A stretch of DNA of 64,000 nucleotides from Glossina fuscipes. Lineage: Eukaryota > Arthropoda > Insecta > Diptera > Glossinidae. Under the pieces are notes generated by a model. That model saw nothing but the letters and a program-made list of their open reading frames with translations, searched no databases and was not told the origin of the DNA. The number at the start of each line of letters is the position of its first letter. Position 1 is the stretch's first letter. The position numbers were made by a program, and so were the translations under genes. The stretch is taken from contig NW_023998415.1 in the NCBI RefSeq assembly GCF_014805625.2, positions 49,138,461 to 49,202,460 on the forward strand, in the 5' to 3' direction. Shown here piece by piece: positions 14,401 to 26,700 of this stretch.

Positions 14401-17159
14401 TCATTTAATGCTATATGTTGGAGGAGAAAAGTAACTACGATGGCTATCTATCTAAATAACATTTAATCATATATCATTATACTCATAGTTGTTGTAATCT
14501 GGCGTTGTGACTGGTCACCAGTCACAATAGAAAACAATGTTATAGTTTTTGTTGGTTTTTTTTTTTTTTTCATCAAATTTGTTATTGCGCAGCTATAGTC
14601 AGAATAAGGTTAGAATAAAGTCCATAAATAAATGGAACAACAATTGAATTAAAATTCCTTAAATTGTAATAAGAAATTTTTATAAGGAAATCATCATTTC
14701 TTAAGGAAATTATCGGTACTTTTTTGGTGAAAAAGTGCTTTGATTCTTGTCGAATTACAAAAGGAACGTATATCACTACATATAGTGTATTAAAAATAAA
14801 ATATTTTCTAAGTAGAAGTTACGCTTGAGTGCCGCCAACAATATTAAAATAAATATATACATATATAAATATATATATATATACATAAATATAAGAGTAT
14901 ATGGGGAACAATTGTTTACATTTGTTTATGAAAAACATTTGATATTGTTATTATAATGATTGTATTGTACTAGATGTTGTTCTTGTTTTTGTTATATTAT
15001 TGGTATCTAGAGACTATACATGTCCAAGTGAGTTCCTGTATATGAATGTGTGCTTCAATGTTATGTTATATACATATGTGCTCTTATAAACCTCTCAAGA
15101 TAATTATATTTTATACATTAATTATGCAACAAATATGCAATAACAACAGCAATAGCATATGCAACGACGACAGTATATAAACAACAACATTTTCAAAACA
15201 ATAATATTAATGTACGTATGTACGTATTTGCTTTCGTATTGGTGTATTTGTAAAATAATAACAACAACGATAACAAGAATTTTGAGTAACACAATAGCAA
15301 CCTTAAGCAACATGTTGATATTGTTTATATATTGCAATTGTATTTGTGTGCGTGGTTTTTGTATTTATATGTACGTGTACTGTCAACCAAAAACTAAGGC
15401 TTAAAGTAAATGTAGCTGCAGTTGTTGATGTAAATATGTACATAAAAGTTGTCATATATGTGTTAGGTATGTCTAGCTTAGTTGCTGTGCTATTGTTTAA
15501 TAAACATACATACACCGAATCACATGTAGTTATCAAGGTAAACAGGAATAACTGCAACAAGAACATATTGCACATAGTTTATAACTAGATGACAGTTAGG
15601 TAGAAACACCGGCATATATGCTGTGCTTGTGCTATATATATATATATATATGTATACATACCTGCGGTTAAAGTGCAGTTAGCTTATTGTCATACCCCGG
15701 TAACAGCCGTGTTAGATATTTTAAACAAATTCGCTTTCGGTGGACGAACTGACTGCCTTACATGAATGTATGAAAAGAATCGACGGCTGCATAAGCAGCG
15801 TAAAAGTTTTGTTAAGCCTAGGGTTTGATAAGTTTTCGCCAATACGTTTTTCTTTGTATGAGCGTTCTATAAAAACTTTATTGCCATGATTTTATACTGA
15901 TACAAAATATCTAGATATATAAACGAAATTACTTCTTGATTCTTGTTTCTTAAATGTTCTCTCTAAAGATAAAAACTTTAAACTTGATCAGGCTCACAAC
16001 TTTCAACTAAAACATAGGGAATATATTTACCTGATAACAGCTGTGGTAATTGCAATAATTGAAAAAATTCATTCCAACAAGAAATTTAATTGCTCCTTAG
16101 AGTTGTGTTCGAGCTTTGCCCACCGAAATGTAATCGCATGTAAGCGTTTATTCGAACTTTGCCCCTAATCGAAAAGATTGTAGAGCTTAATAATGATAAG
16201 TGCGCCGACATAATATCAAAATTGTTGCATGAAAATGTGATGTCCGCATGAAAAAGCACATATAATGGAACTACTAAAATAATTAATATTTCTAGGATAT
16301 TCCAAACTGACACATTCGAAATCGTATATCTCTCATGTTACTTATATAGTTGATAAATAGAAAATGAAATGCATTTCACTCACGTGTTCGATTTTTTTTT
16401 CTAATTTTATATATTATTTCCTCTTAATCGATACGAATGTTCTTAAATCTGCCCCGAAATGTATGTTAGGCTAGTAACATATTTTTGTAACGTTAATAAT
16501 AAATATGCTTACAACTTATCATAGATCTTGCATTCAGATATAAGCTCCGTCAGTGGTCATTAATCGCGTATTTTTGGCCCTGTGCACACTAAGTGCAGGC
16601 TAAAATTTACGGTCACGGTTTAAGGAAGTCGTCGTATTAACGTACCTTATCCGTAGAATAATGTAATATTACAATAAAAATTATCGCTGTGAAGGATAGA
16701 AAGGCCATAGTTTTCTTAAGACTTCAATATATGGAAAAACAAAACCGTTATTTGCGAGAAATGTTACTTTTCCTGCTTGATTCGAACGATATGATAGATA
16801 TTTAAGACTGACCTAAATGGAGATAACCGTGAGTTCCAAATAACCGTCAACAGAGAATATTCGTGGCGTACTTGTTGGTCGAATTATTTAACTATATGTA
16901 TATCTACATGCATAAATATATATATATATATATATGTACACATAATTTTCCAAATATTAAAGTTTTAAATAAACTAAGTTGTTTTAATACTTCAGAGAGG
17001 TAATTTTTAATGGTATATAACGCTATTGTACGCATATGGTATGTTAACCCGACAGTTTACGTAAAGTGGAATAAATGAATAAGAACAGTACGCAATATCA
17101 CATAGGATGTTACCTCATGAAATGTTCCCTCTTTCTTTATTTTCGAAATGTATTTTATT
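8421..17159. other. Long AT-rich non-coding stretch, no gene seen
   Basis: No gene in almost 9 kb. Structural items are an inverted repeat at 11891-11914, a 23-base palindrome at 14505-14527, poly-T runs at 9825-9840, 12506-12520 and 14558-14570, TA runs at 14870-14885, 15633-15651 and 16917-16935, and a region with many CAA/AAC triplets at 15120-15300. The longest frame (111 codons, minus, 10081-10416) shows no domain, signal peptide or splice context. Confidence 0.6.
14505..14527. repeat. Perfect palindrome, 11-base arms
   Basis: TTGTGACTGGT and ACCAGTCACAA flank a single C at 14516. It lies shortly before a poly-T run at 14558. No match to a named element end. Confidence 0.9.
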
Positions 17160-18006
17160 AAAAAACAAGTGAAAACATTATAGTCCGTCTAGGCCGATTT
17201 TTAAATACCCTACACCACGTTGTCGAACATGATTTTAGCAAAAATTTGCTATAAAATATAAAAATTATACCCTGTTTTTATATGAATTAACTATTACTAT
17301 AGCACCGTATGTTAAAAATTTAACTTCTTCAGTAATAATAGCTTCCCTTCTGTAAGAATGATCATGCTCAAGAGGTTCAAAAACACAGTTCATTTTTATA
17401 TCAAATTGCTATTATGGATTATAGTAAGGTAGCAAAACTTAAACTTTTCTGCCATAAAAGTCGAAAAAAATTTCGTGAAAATGCCTGTATAGGGTAGGAT
17501 CAAAAAAATAAGCCAAGTTGGTCTATATTTGTTACAATTAGTTGTTGTCATCTTAAATTACTATTATGATCTAATTTTCATTATAAAGATTTGAAAATTA
17601 TACATTTTTCCTGTATGAACTTCAGTTTTCGTTATATGAGAGGGGATTCAAAAATTGACCCAGCCCAAAGTCGTCATACCAATTCGGGATGTCAAAATAC
17701 TATTAGTTAGTCATTTTTGCGGAGAGATTTTCAAAATCGGGAGTGATCGAAAAAGTGGACCGATCCAAATCACTTTCAATAGTGTTTGTCCTTGCATCAT
17801 AGTATGTCAGTGCATCAAATTTCATCAAAATATCTCAAAAATTGCAACTTGCAGTTTGAGCAAACTTACAGGCTTAGATCAATCCTAAAATCGATTCTGA
17901 ATCGATCAGTATAATAAACGGTGGACTGATGTTAAGTTCCTCCGCTTGTTACACATGTCCGCACAAATTTAGTATACCCTGTACCACAAATGGTGTGGGG
18001 TGTAAA
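17160..18006 (+). repeat. Dispersed repeat with TACCC palindromic ends, copy 1
   Basis: Non-coding interspersed repeat, probably a non-autonomous transposon. It begins with an ACAAGTGAAAACATTATAGT-type end and AAATACCCTACACCACG (17203-17219), and ends with TACACATGTCCGCAC and a near-palindrome, ATACCCTGTACCAC-AAAT-GGTGTGGGGTGT (about 17972-18003). Between these lies the phrase TTTCATCAAAATATCTCAAA (17821-17840) followed by AATTGCAACTTGCAGTTTGA. The same phrase and the same tail occur in order on the opposite strand at 38.4-38.8 kb, which establishes a repeat family. No transposase frame is seen. Class (Helitron-like, MITE or other) cannot be decided by eye. Boundaries are approximate. Confidence 0.72.
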
Positions 18007-19339
18007 GAGCAAAAGCAGAAATGAGTTGTGAACCGCCAATCCATTCAAACTACACCCAAACATGAATCTTTTTTCTCTTTCTATTAATTGTTTTCTCATC
18101 AAGTTTATCTTTTGTATGTAGCGACTGTTAAAAGTTGGTTTCCTGGGTGATTTTTATATGTTTTTCATTTCCAATTTCATTTTCGTTTTTATGTTTTTGA
18201 TATTGTTAACTTTTTTTCCATGTACAGATTTCATTCATGTGTTGTCCGGGTAACATTAATTTGTAGCTTAAACACACGCATATTTTTGTTAATAATTTTC
18301 TCTTATTATTGCCAAACTACAATTTTTTTTTTTGCAACTTTACATTAATATATATGCACATGTATGTTTTCTCCTCGTTAACATAGTTTTATAAGCTACT
18401 GCACCCTAATTAGCACAAAAATGCTATTGTGTATACACGTTTACGACATGTATGTAAATCTCTTTTACATCCAGTTTCAGTTACAATTAATTACATGTGA
18501 ATGATATCGGGGTAAATCATTAAAATGCTTAATAGTGTTCCTATGTTTCGATCATTCAACAATTTCTTCCCTATTATCATATCTTATATCATATGAACTT
18601 GAACTTATTATGAAATATTGATGGAGTTCAAATAAAAACGACCGAAGCGCTGTGCAGGTGTGTAACAAATTCGATTTGAAGCTGAGTAGCAAGAAAACAA
18701 AAGCATCGAAAAGTGTACTAATTAATCCGATACTAATTAAAATATCTGAAACTTTTTGCCATAAAATAATAATGAATTTTGTATATACATACATCTGCTC
18801 GAACATGCAGTGCGAATACCCAAGAAGTTGAACACGAAAAAAAAAAAAACAAAACAAAACAAAACAAAAAAGTTATATGAAAGATAATTCGTGCTTGGAA
18901 GCTGCAGATGCAGTAGATGAAGTAGATCAAGTAGAATTTATTTGAAATCCATTGGCAATAATTCATTATTAGGGACGCTAAAAATAAATGCTACATATAT
19001 ACACCTTGGATTTGATCTAGGATTCCTGTCATTTTAGGAAAACATACAAATTGCTGCGTTATGTGTCAGAAAATAGTAAAAGTAACCTTGCACCACATCT
19101 CCTAAAGATAGTCATAAACGTGTAACATACGTGCATATGTTGCCTACATACATTTCCATATTGAAATTTAGACAGATAACGTTCGTAATTGTTGTCCTCG
19201 TGTCGCTCAGCTGTCAAATCTATATAAAGTTAAAGCTTTTTTTTTTCTCGAATATGATGCATCACTTAGGGATTGTTACCTTTTCGGGTGACACGATCAC
19301 GGTCACGGACGGCAAGGAGAAGAGGAAAGAAAAATAACT
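18007..19339. other. AT-rich non-coding stretch, no gene seen
   Basis: Contains an AAAAC tandem at 18837-18871 and poly-T runs at 18320-18335 and 19239-19247. A 101-codon minus-strand frame at 18552-18857 is phenylalanine- and serine-rich and overlaps the AAAAC array at its start; it is taken as chance. Confidence 0.6.
18837..18871. repeat. Poly-A with AAAAC tandem
   Basis: A poly-A run followed by four AAAAC units. It could be a decayed retroposon tail, but no element body is recognised upstream. Confidence 0.9.
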
Positions 19340-19505
19340 CGGGAGGTTGTGGTGGTTGCAGCCTTGTGGGTGTGTATTCAATGGTTAAATGTTTTGCTTT
19401 GACTGACTGAGCGCGCTTATTATACCTTCAACGCACTTGAGAATTGAACTCGCGAACACCGACTTAGCAGTCGAGGTCCTTACCCACTCGACTATTCAGG
19501 CGGGA
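19340..19505 (-). mobile_element. tRNA-derived SINE, copy 2
   Basis: Minus-strand copy of the same SINE. Read on the minus strand, the head starts near 19504 with CCTGAATAGTCGAGTGGG (A box at 19482-19495). It continues through CTCGACTGCTAAGTCGG, a five-base anticodon-type stem with a GCT triplet as in tRNA-Ser, to GCGAGTTCAATTCTCA (B box near 19441-19451). The body then reads ATAATAAGCGCGCTCAGTC and CCATTGAATACACAC, matching copy 1 in order and spacing. The long variable arm of a real tRNA-Ser is absent and no acceptor stem closes, so it is a SINE head and not a tRNA gene. The 3' end, at the low-coordinate side, is uncertain. Confidence 0.78.
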
Positions 19506-22500
19506 CGAAAATATGCATCGACACTTTAAGAAAGTGTACATTGAAGAGCTGTAAAAATATTAATTTCATTTAAAACGCTCCGCGTTAAGCCAAAAAACGA
19601 CGCGCACTTTGAACAGAAACTAGGCTATGGATAAAACTTATGATCGGCAATAGTACAACGAAAAGTCTTGGAGACGATTTTGCTCCTCAATTACTCAGTA
19701 AGTCGCACTATAAGCATGGGTGTAACGGCGAATTAAATATCCGTTTGTTGGAGCGATAATCAATGGCAGTAATTAACGATGAGAAATAGTTCCATCATTG
19801 CTCGATAACATTCGTTTTATTTAATTTTTTTTCTCGCGTTCATTTCCAATTTCACTAGTAACTGTACCGTGGAGCGTATACGCCAAAGTTTAGCTTTTCT
19901 TCTCGATTTTTGTGGCCATGAGAAGTCGAAGACGTACGTTTTGATTGCTATGGACAGAAAAACATGGAATTGCTGCACCGTAGAGCTTATTTGCTGGCAT
20001 TCCAATCTTTAAAACCCACAACTTTATGAGTCCGAACTGACGGGAACTACGGAGATAAATTCGGGCAAGAAGAATTACTGGGCATAGAATAGCTGCTCGT
20101 AGGTTTATTATTTTTGTGCGGAAGACGTTTCTTTTCGATATGCTGGGAATGATCGCCACGTAGCTCTGATTGTCTCAAAATTGCACGTCTTGCCGGCAGA
20201 GGAGAGAATGTAACGTAATGTACGGTGTGCCCTCTCATTTAAGAGGGCCGTATGGTAAGGAGCAGGGCCATAGATTATCGTTTTGTATGCTTAACCCATA
20301 TGCCACCGGGATATATGAAATTGAACAGCAATTATGGTAAGTGTCCACGAGAAACAGTTACCAAAAATTCAAGGTTGAGTGTATGATAAAACACACACTT
20401 AGTTTAATAAAATAGATCTCAGCTTTTTAATATTTTCTAAAGAAACTAATTTAAGTAACTAACTGAATCAAATAAAATTAGTCAGAAGCGTAATATAACC
20501 AGTGTTAAGGACAAATCAAAGACTTGATTGAAATAATTTCGTGGCAAATATATTTCGAAGTGTCGACGAGTTGTTGCTGATAAATATAAAACTGATAAAA
20601 CTGGATTTTTTTGAAATTTACAGATTTCTATTTACACATTCACCTTTTAGTTATGAAACTATTTATTGACAGTGTAAATAGGTTTTGGAAGATTTTTTTT
20701 GGCAAAATTTAACCCATGTTATAAGGCAAATGAGACGAGTTTTTATCCATCTCTCCTATATCTTGGGTAAAACATGAATGACTCACAATTCACGTTTTGA
20801 GGCTGTGCACAAAAAGGCCCATATTTCGGGTATCGTCAAAACAGCGGAAGCCTTACTCGAACAAAAAATAATTCAACGATTGCAACCAATTTTAATCAGA
20901 AGCAGCAATAACGGCTAACAACAGTCAGGTGGTCGAACATTTCAGGTTACTTCTGCTAATGTTGCCCGCAAGACTTTTGTTTTTATTATGCTAAACACTT
21001 ACGATATCATGGCTTTTGGCATATTGTTTCCTAATGCACTGCACTAAGCTGACCCTTCCAAGTGAGATTGGCATGGATATGCCGCATTATCGTCGATACA
21101 AAAATATGAATGACCTATTCTACGTCATGATGGTTTGGCCTTCGGATATCGTAAGGCTTCCCTTGTTCATCATCTGTGGCGATTCAGCAGCAGTGTGCTT
21201 CAAATCAAGCAGGGATGATGAAGTTTCCCGAAAAAGTCGGCCTACAACCCAATCTATTCAAAGATCCCAAAACCCAGGTCCTGTGTCCGACTCGTGACAG
21301 CGCATACTAGCACGTAAAGCTTAAGGATAGTACATTCCATACAAATAGGAAAATCACGATTTTATTCACCATCCTGTTATATAAGCTGAGCAAGGCCACT
21401 CTTGCAAAATAACGAGATTCTTATTTAAAGTTCAGTACATCACTTATATATTCTTTATGTGTCAATATATTAACTCAACTATGGGGAATTTACCAAACTA
21501 ATGATGATTACGGACAAAGGAATAGACGGACGCTTGTGCTAGAATTGAAGAATTAAAGAATTATTATTATACAAGTATTATAAGTGGAATAAACGATTGA
21601 GCATATCTTCAAATTTTAGATATCATATAACGCAAATACGAACTCTTATAAACAAACGCATTTACCAATAAAATAAAAATTAATAATATATAAAAATAAA
21701 CAGAATGCTATTATTTTCCAATTATTATTATTATTTTTATTTGATATTATTGATAACGGTGCACATATCGAACGAATTCCTTTTCATTTCAACTTGGTCA
21801 GACATCATATATGGCATGCGTATGTATATATATAGCTGTACAAAAGTAAATGAACATGAAATGCACAACCGTTGACAACATCAAGCATTGTTGATACTGG
21901 TAAATATAAAATTTACGGTACACATAGCACACGGTACGCGCTCATACGTAACTCTTCTCCCTTTCTTTCTTAACCTGACATCAGTTTCGCAAAAGCAAAG
22001 CCAACGAATGAGATTTTATTTGTATATCAATGTTTATGTGTATGAAATATTGTTTATATGTGTACTCGGTAAATAATAATAACAACAAAATCAGCAATAA
22101 CAGCAACAGCAATAACGACTTTGCTTTGGTATAAAAATTAATACTTTTCCATATTAAATATGCAATGTTTTTCACACACAAATAAACATGTATAAAACAT
22201 TGCCACACACAGAAACACAGTAACGCAGCTACTAATGTATAGATTAAATTATACATTTGTACATACAACATACTCGTACGTCATACGTATTCAAAGTCCA
22301 TGCAACGCCTCAACTAATGATGCATGCACAAGTTGAGAGAAACATCTAGTAAGAGAATGAAGAGAAATCGCTTGATTGATATGTATGTATGTATGTATGT
22401 TCGTACATATGGACACACACACATGCGGGAATATATTATATATATACTTATATGTATACTACTTATATGTATATATGTACTTATTTATTTATTTATTTAT

Positions 22501-23524
22501 ACAAAGCGCCTTAAGCGTACAAGTTTCCGTATATATATATATATATATTGTATATATATATTTGTGCATGAACTACGCTATATATACGTATATTATTGAA
22601 CCAATACACGCGCATATATGAATTGGCCGACGAACTTTATAATATTGCTTACGCATACATATGTATGCCATTCGCACAACCAAAACATGCATCACTCAAC
22701 CCCCATGCCGCCCTTCTACACAAATACACAAAAGCAGAGACCACACATACCAATAGTCCTACTTGCACATCAATCAAACAAGCATTTTAATAAATCCTTT
22801 TATTGATGCATATTTACATGCAGACATGTATACGAAATCAAAAGGTAAAAATATGCATAGATATATCATGTATGTAAGTGCGTATGTAGGTGAGTTTATT
22901 AATATCTGTGTATTTTTGCTCGTTTGTCTCATATATAGTAAAATATTTTCTACTTGTGCGTAAATAACAATAAATCCTACAGTCTCTCTGTCCACATCAA
23001 TATTTCGAATTTCATCTTCATATTTATTTGAGCGAATTCATATGCTTACGTGTGCTTAACGGTCGAAGCTGTTTAAAGGTGTTTCGCAAACTTTTCATAA
23101 ATGCGAAAAGAAAGACAAGCACACGCAACATACAACACGCATTGTACACGCAAATGTACATTAGTTTCTAGAATCAATTTGAGATTACCTTGAAATCGAA
23201 GTTGATCAACTATTACATACGCACTTTTTGTTTAAATATCAGAATATCAGGTACTTTTCTTTCATTTTTCTTTCCATCTCCTCCCTTATGTAATAAACTA
23301 AACTAAGGTATGTTTCTTATTTTTCCACGGTTGTTTAGAGTCTTCGCAGCTTAATAATTTAGTAAATTGGATTAATTAGTCAAAACTTCTGCACTATTCC
23401 GCAGTTAGAATCATTCCTAAGTTTAGTACATTTTTTCTAGCAATCTTCAAGCACTCCTCCAGATCTTTCAAATTGTATTGTTATGCATATCTATTGTACG
23501 ATACCTATCGCCATCACATATGAC
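19506..23524. other. Non-coding stretch, no gene seen
   Basis: 20.0-21.3 kb has more balanced composition, with a hairpin CCCTCT-CATTTA-AGAGGG at 20230-20247 and a 93-codon plus-strand frame (21016-21297) of no recognisable family. 21.7-22.9 kb is dense in short microsatellites: ATGT units at 22381-22400, TTTA at 22483-22500 and TA at 22531-22549. The many tyrosine/isoleucine-rich frames there are microsatellite translations. Confidence 0.6.
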
Positions 23525-23720
23525 GAGGGATGCTTTAGCAGCAGAATGGGTAAGAACCGCGACAATCAAGTCAGTGTTCGCGGGTTCAAATCTCAACTGC
23601 GGTACAGTTTTCTTTGGGGGTCGTAGCTATAATATATAATAAGCGCGTAAAGGCATAACCCTTAACCCATTGGACACACGCACATACACATACCGCCTTA
23701 CACGAAAAGGAGACATTCCC
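23525..23720 (+). mobile_element. tRNA-derived SINE, copy 1
   Basis: Short interspersed element with a tRNA-like head carrying RNA polymerase III promoter boxes. The A box lies around 23535-23550 (TTAGCAGCAGAATGGG) and the B box at 23582-23592 (GGGTTCAAATC), at tRNA-like spacing. The head is followed by a body containing GGGGGTCGTAGCTATA and ATAATAAGCGCG, then CCCATTGGACACACG. The body is shared with the copies at 19.4, 51.1 and 56.0 kb, which makes this a mobile family and not a tRNA gene. The anticodon arm does not fold well and the acceptor stem cannot be paired. The head layout is most like a serine tRNA without its long variable arm. This is the best-preserved B box of the four copies. 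The 3' boundary is approximate and no target-site duplication was identified. Confidence 0.8.
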
Positions 23721-26700
23721 TGAGTAACTTGTCATAGTAAAAGAAAACAAAAGAACAAAAAAAGAAAAAGCTTTCATAAGGCAAAAGAAGTGCAATTATT
23801 AGTATTTCGGAAAAGATTTCGAAGGGCCCTCACGAAAAAAAGAGTTCTTAACTTTTTTCTTACTTTATTCAAAATTAGTGTAGAAACAGTTCTTAATGGC
23901 CGGCCTTGCTAAAGTGCACTTGCAACTTTTGCACTGTTTAAAAGCAAAAAATAAATAAATAAATAAATAAATGGTCCGGCATTAAACTATTTGATAGGCC
24001 AAAACCCATTCACCTGGCTATCATACATATAACATATCTGTCATTTATTGCTGAGAATGACATAAGTGCGCCAGGCTACTATGAGTTTAGATAACGGTAA
24101 AAGGTGGAAAACAAACGAGACAGGCACAACTTGCACAGATACTTGATAGGTCAGGCTTTACCATATTCTTGTCATCTATTAGGTTTTGTTAATAAATAAC
24201 CAGATGAAGTTTCGAGTTGATAACTGCACTACACTATGGAAATTTTAGGCTTAACTTAGTTTATGTTTCCTAACAGTATGGATTTCCTTACCGATCGAAT
24301 CACGCCTATTTTAAAACAAAATCTCTGTATTCTAAACCACAGGCAAATGTGGTAGTTTTCTACTTTACATCGCAACACAAGACAAGGAAAATCTTAAGCT
24401 TGTTAAGTTCCCGCGTTTTACATATGGAAGGGCTTATAGCGCCTCCTTCCTTCCCCGAACTTATTAGTAAAGGATGGAAAGTCAATAGCCGATATAGGTA
24501 TGCTGTTGCTATTTTCCAAAGGTCGCACGTTTGTGGCTGAATAAAATTTTATTTCTTGCCAATATTTTCTTTACGTCACCTATCAATTTTCAGAGTAACG
24601 TCTGCATTTTAAGTAAATATTTTATCTTTTTTTCTCTGCTTACTTTTAATCGTTTCTAAAATAATGATTATTTATCCTAAATATGTCTACATGCAATCGT
24701 TAATTAAAAAAGTTTATAGGTCTTTACTTATTAGAGAAAAAAGAAGAAGAAAAAAAACTACCATTGTCTAGGGAACAATTAACTTTTTTTATCAGCACTA
24801 AAGAGAAGTTAATTGTTTCCTCCTTTTCTTGCGTCAATGTAATATCATCAATCAGAATTTTTATAAAGGAAATTGTGAAAGTAAATATCAGTGTGCGTAC
24901 GGTAAGGACAACAAAAGTTTCCGGCTAATTTATAACCAAGTAATTGAGAGAACACTGGAACCACTTGGTTTTAATAAGCAACTATAGCAAGTGACTCCGA
25001 ATACCTTGAAAATTTTTCACACAAAGCTCGCACCATTTTATCACTTTAACCGCACTGCACGCCGGACTATACCAAGACACTTTTCATTTCTGAATATGCA
25101 GTAATACTGAATAGCTGTAGTAAAGCAAACTATAAAGAACTTCGTATTAAAATTTGAGTTTTAAAAAGTTTTCGATTTAATGCATTTTTTTTAATAAGTA
25201 CAACTGGCGCAATCGATCAAGCCATCAATTCGAAGCTTGGAATGAAATGCAATTGTGTTTACTATGTGCTATTGACTATGTGTTACCATACTTACGCTGG
25301 AATCATCATTTGGTCGCATTGTCTTCGTAAAGCTTGATGATAGACTTTGACAGTCATCAGGGATAACTGTCGTGACATGGAGGTCTGAAAAACATATCGT
25401 TTCGATGCGGGGGCCGAAGGTCGGCGAGAGATTCTTGTTATTTTAAAAATAAAGCTTTGCAGCAAGCGGGGCTTAATGTAAAAAATTTTTATGTGTCCTA
25501 AACAGCCTCAGATCATCTCGATTTTTGACCTTTACACTCGAACCAGTAAAAATTCATTCATAGTTTCAGTGAGGACAGCAAAAAGAACACACATAAACAA
25601 GTCGATGAATATTCATTTATGAAGACGTCATATAAGTATAGTTCATAAATACCCGGATCCATGATCGAAGTGATATGACAATATAAATCTGGATCTTTGG
25701 CATGCACAAAGCGTATGCATTAAGGGCAACTCGTCCACTTGTGCAAGTAACAGAGCTATTTATGTACCTTAGATGAAATCGACATTTATTCGACATTTCA
25801 AGGAATTTCCAATACCTGATAAAGTCATTGTCGGTTTGAAATTGTCTATAGAACGTTGCTGCATTGCTACATGTTCCACATCTTTGTAGATTGTAACTAC
25901 AATGATCTTTTCGATGTCCTTGCAGATCCCTTCCACGATAAGAGAATATATCTATGTATATGTTTTTTCCGGTTTCTTTGAGATGCTTTTAGACAATGAG
26001 CTAGAAAATTAAACCATATATGGCAAAATTTATTTTCGGAAATGAGTCGAGATTATCTCAATCTATTTTTATATATTTTAGCCTTTCTTTCGTCTTAACA
26101 TTTTCAACCTTTTCAATAAGAATTAAGAAGAACTAACGCCGGCATAGAGATAAACAAGCCGCCACGGATTCTCACATTAATAAAAAAGGCATAAACGAAA
26201 AGAAAAAACTTGATAATTTCCTTTCCGTTCTCCGGGAGAGCCCGGCATAAATGAGAAAATTATCAGTGTTGTAAGAAGAAGTAATATTTGCATGTTACTG
26301 TAAGAAGGTTTAGCTACTACTCGATTTAATATAATATAAAGCACCTGATGCTGGCTGCAATCATATTTCAAAAAATTTAGATAAAAGTATATTGAAATCA
26401 TCATGATGGTCATGATAATTATCATTAACGGTAAAAGCATTGTTAAACAAATTGCCTGAGAATATTTCATACATCATGTTAACGAAACGTTGTTCTGGTT
26501 TGAAAAGTAAAATATGACTCTATTCGTGTACATGTATATATAGCATATTTGTTATTTATATGAATGCATTGTATGTACACAGAGCTTGGCAAGGTAGCAA
26601 AAAAATGTATTTTCTCACAATAATTACAGCATGAAAAATAAAAAATTTTATTTCATCTTATATGTATATGTTTCTGGCCAATCATTTGAGTGAAAACATG

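Noticed and set aside
19441..19504. tRNA-Ser(GCT) gene on the minus strand
   Set aside because: A and B boxes and an anticodon-type stem are present, but there is no acceptor stem or long variable arm, and the sequence continues into a body shared with other dispersed copies: it is a SINE head.
22324..22621. Tyrosine/isoleucine-rich frames on the plus strand
   Set aside because: Produced by ATGT, TTTA and TA repeats.
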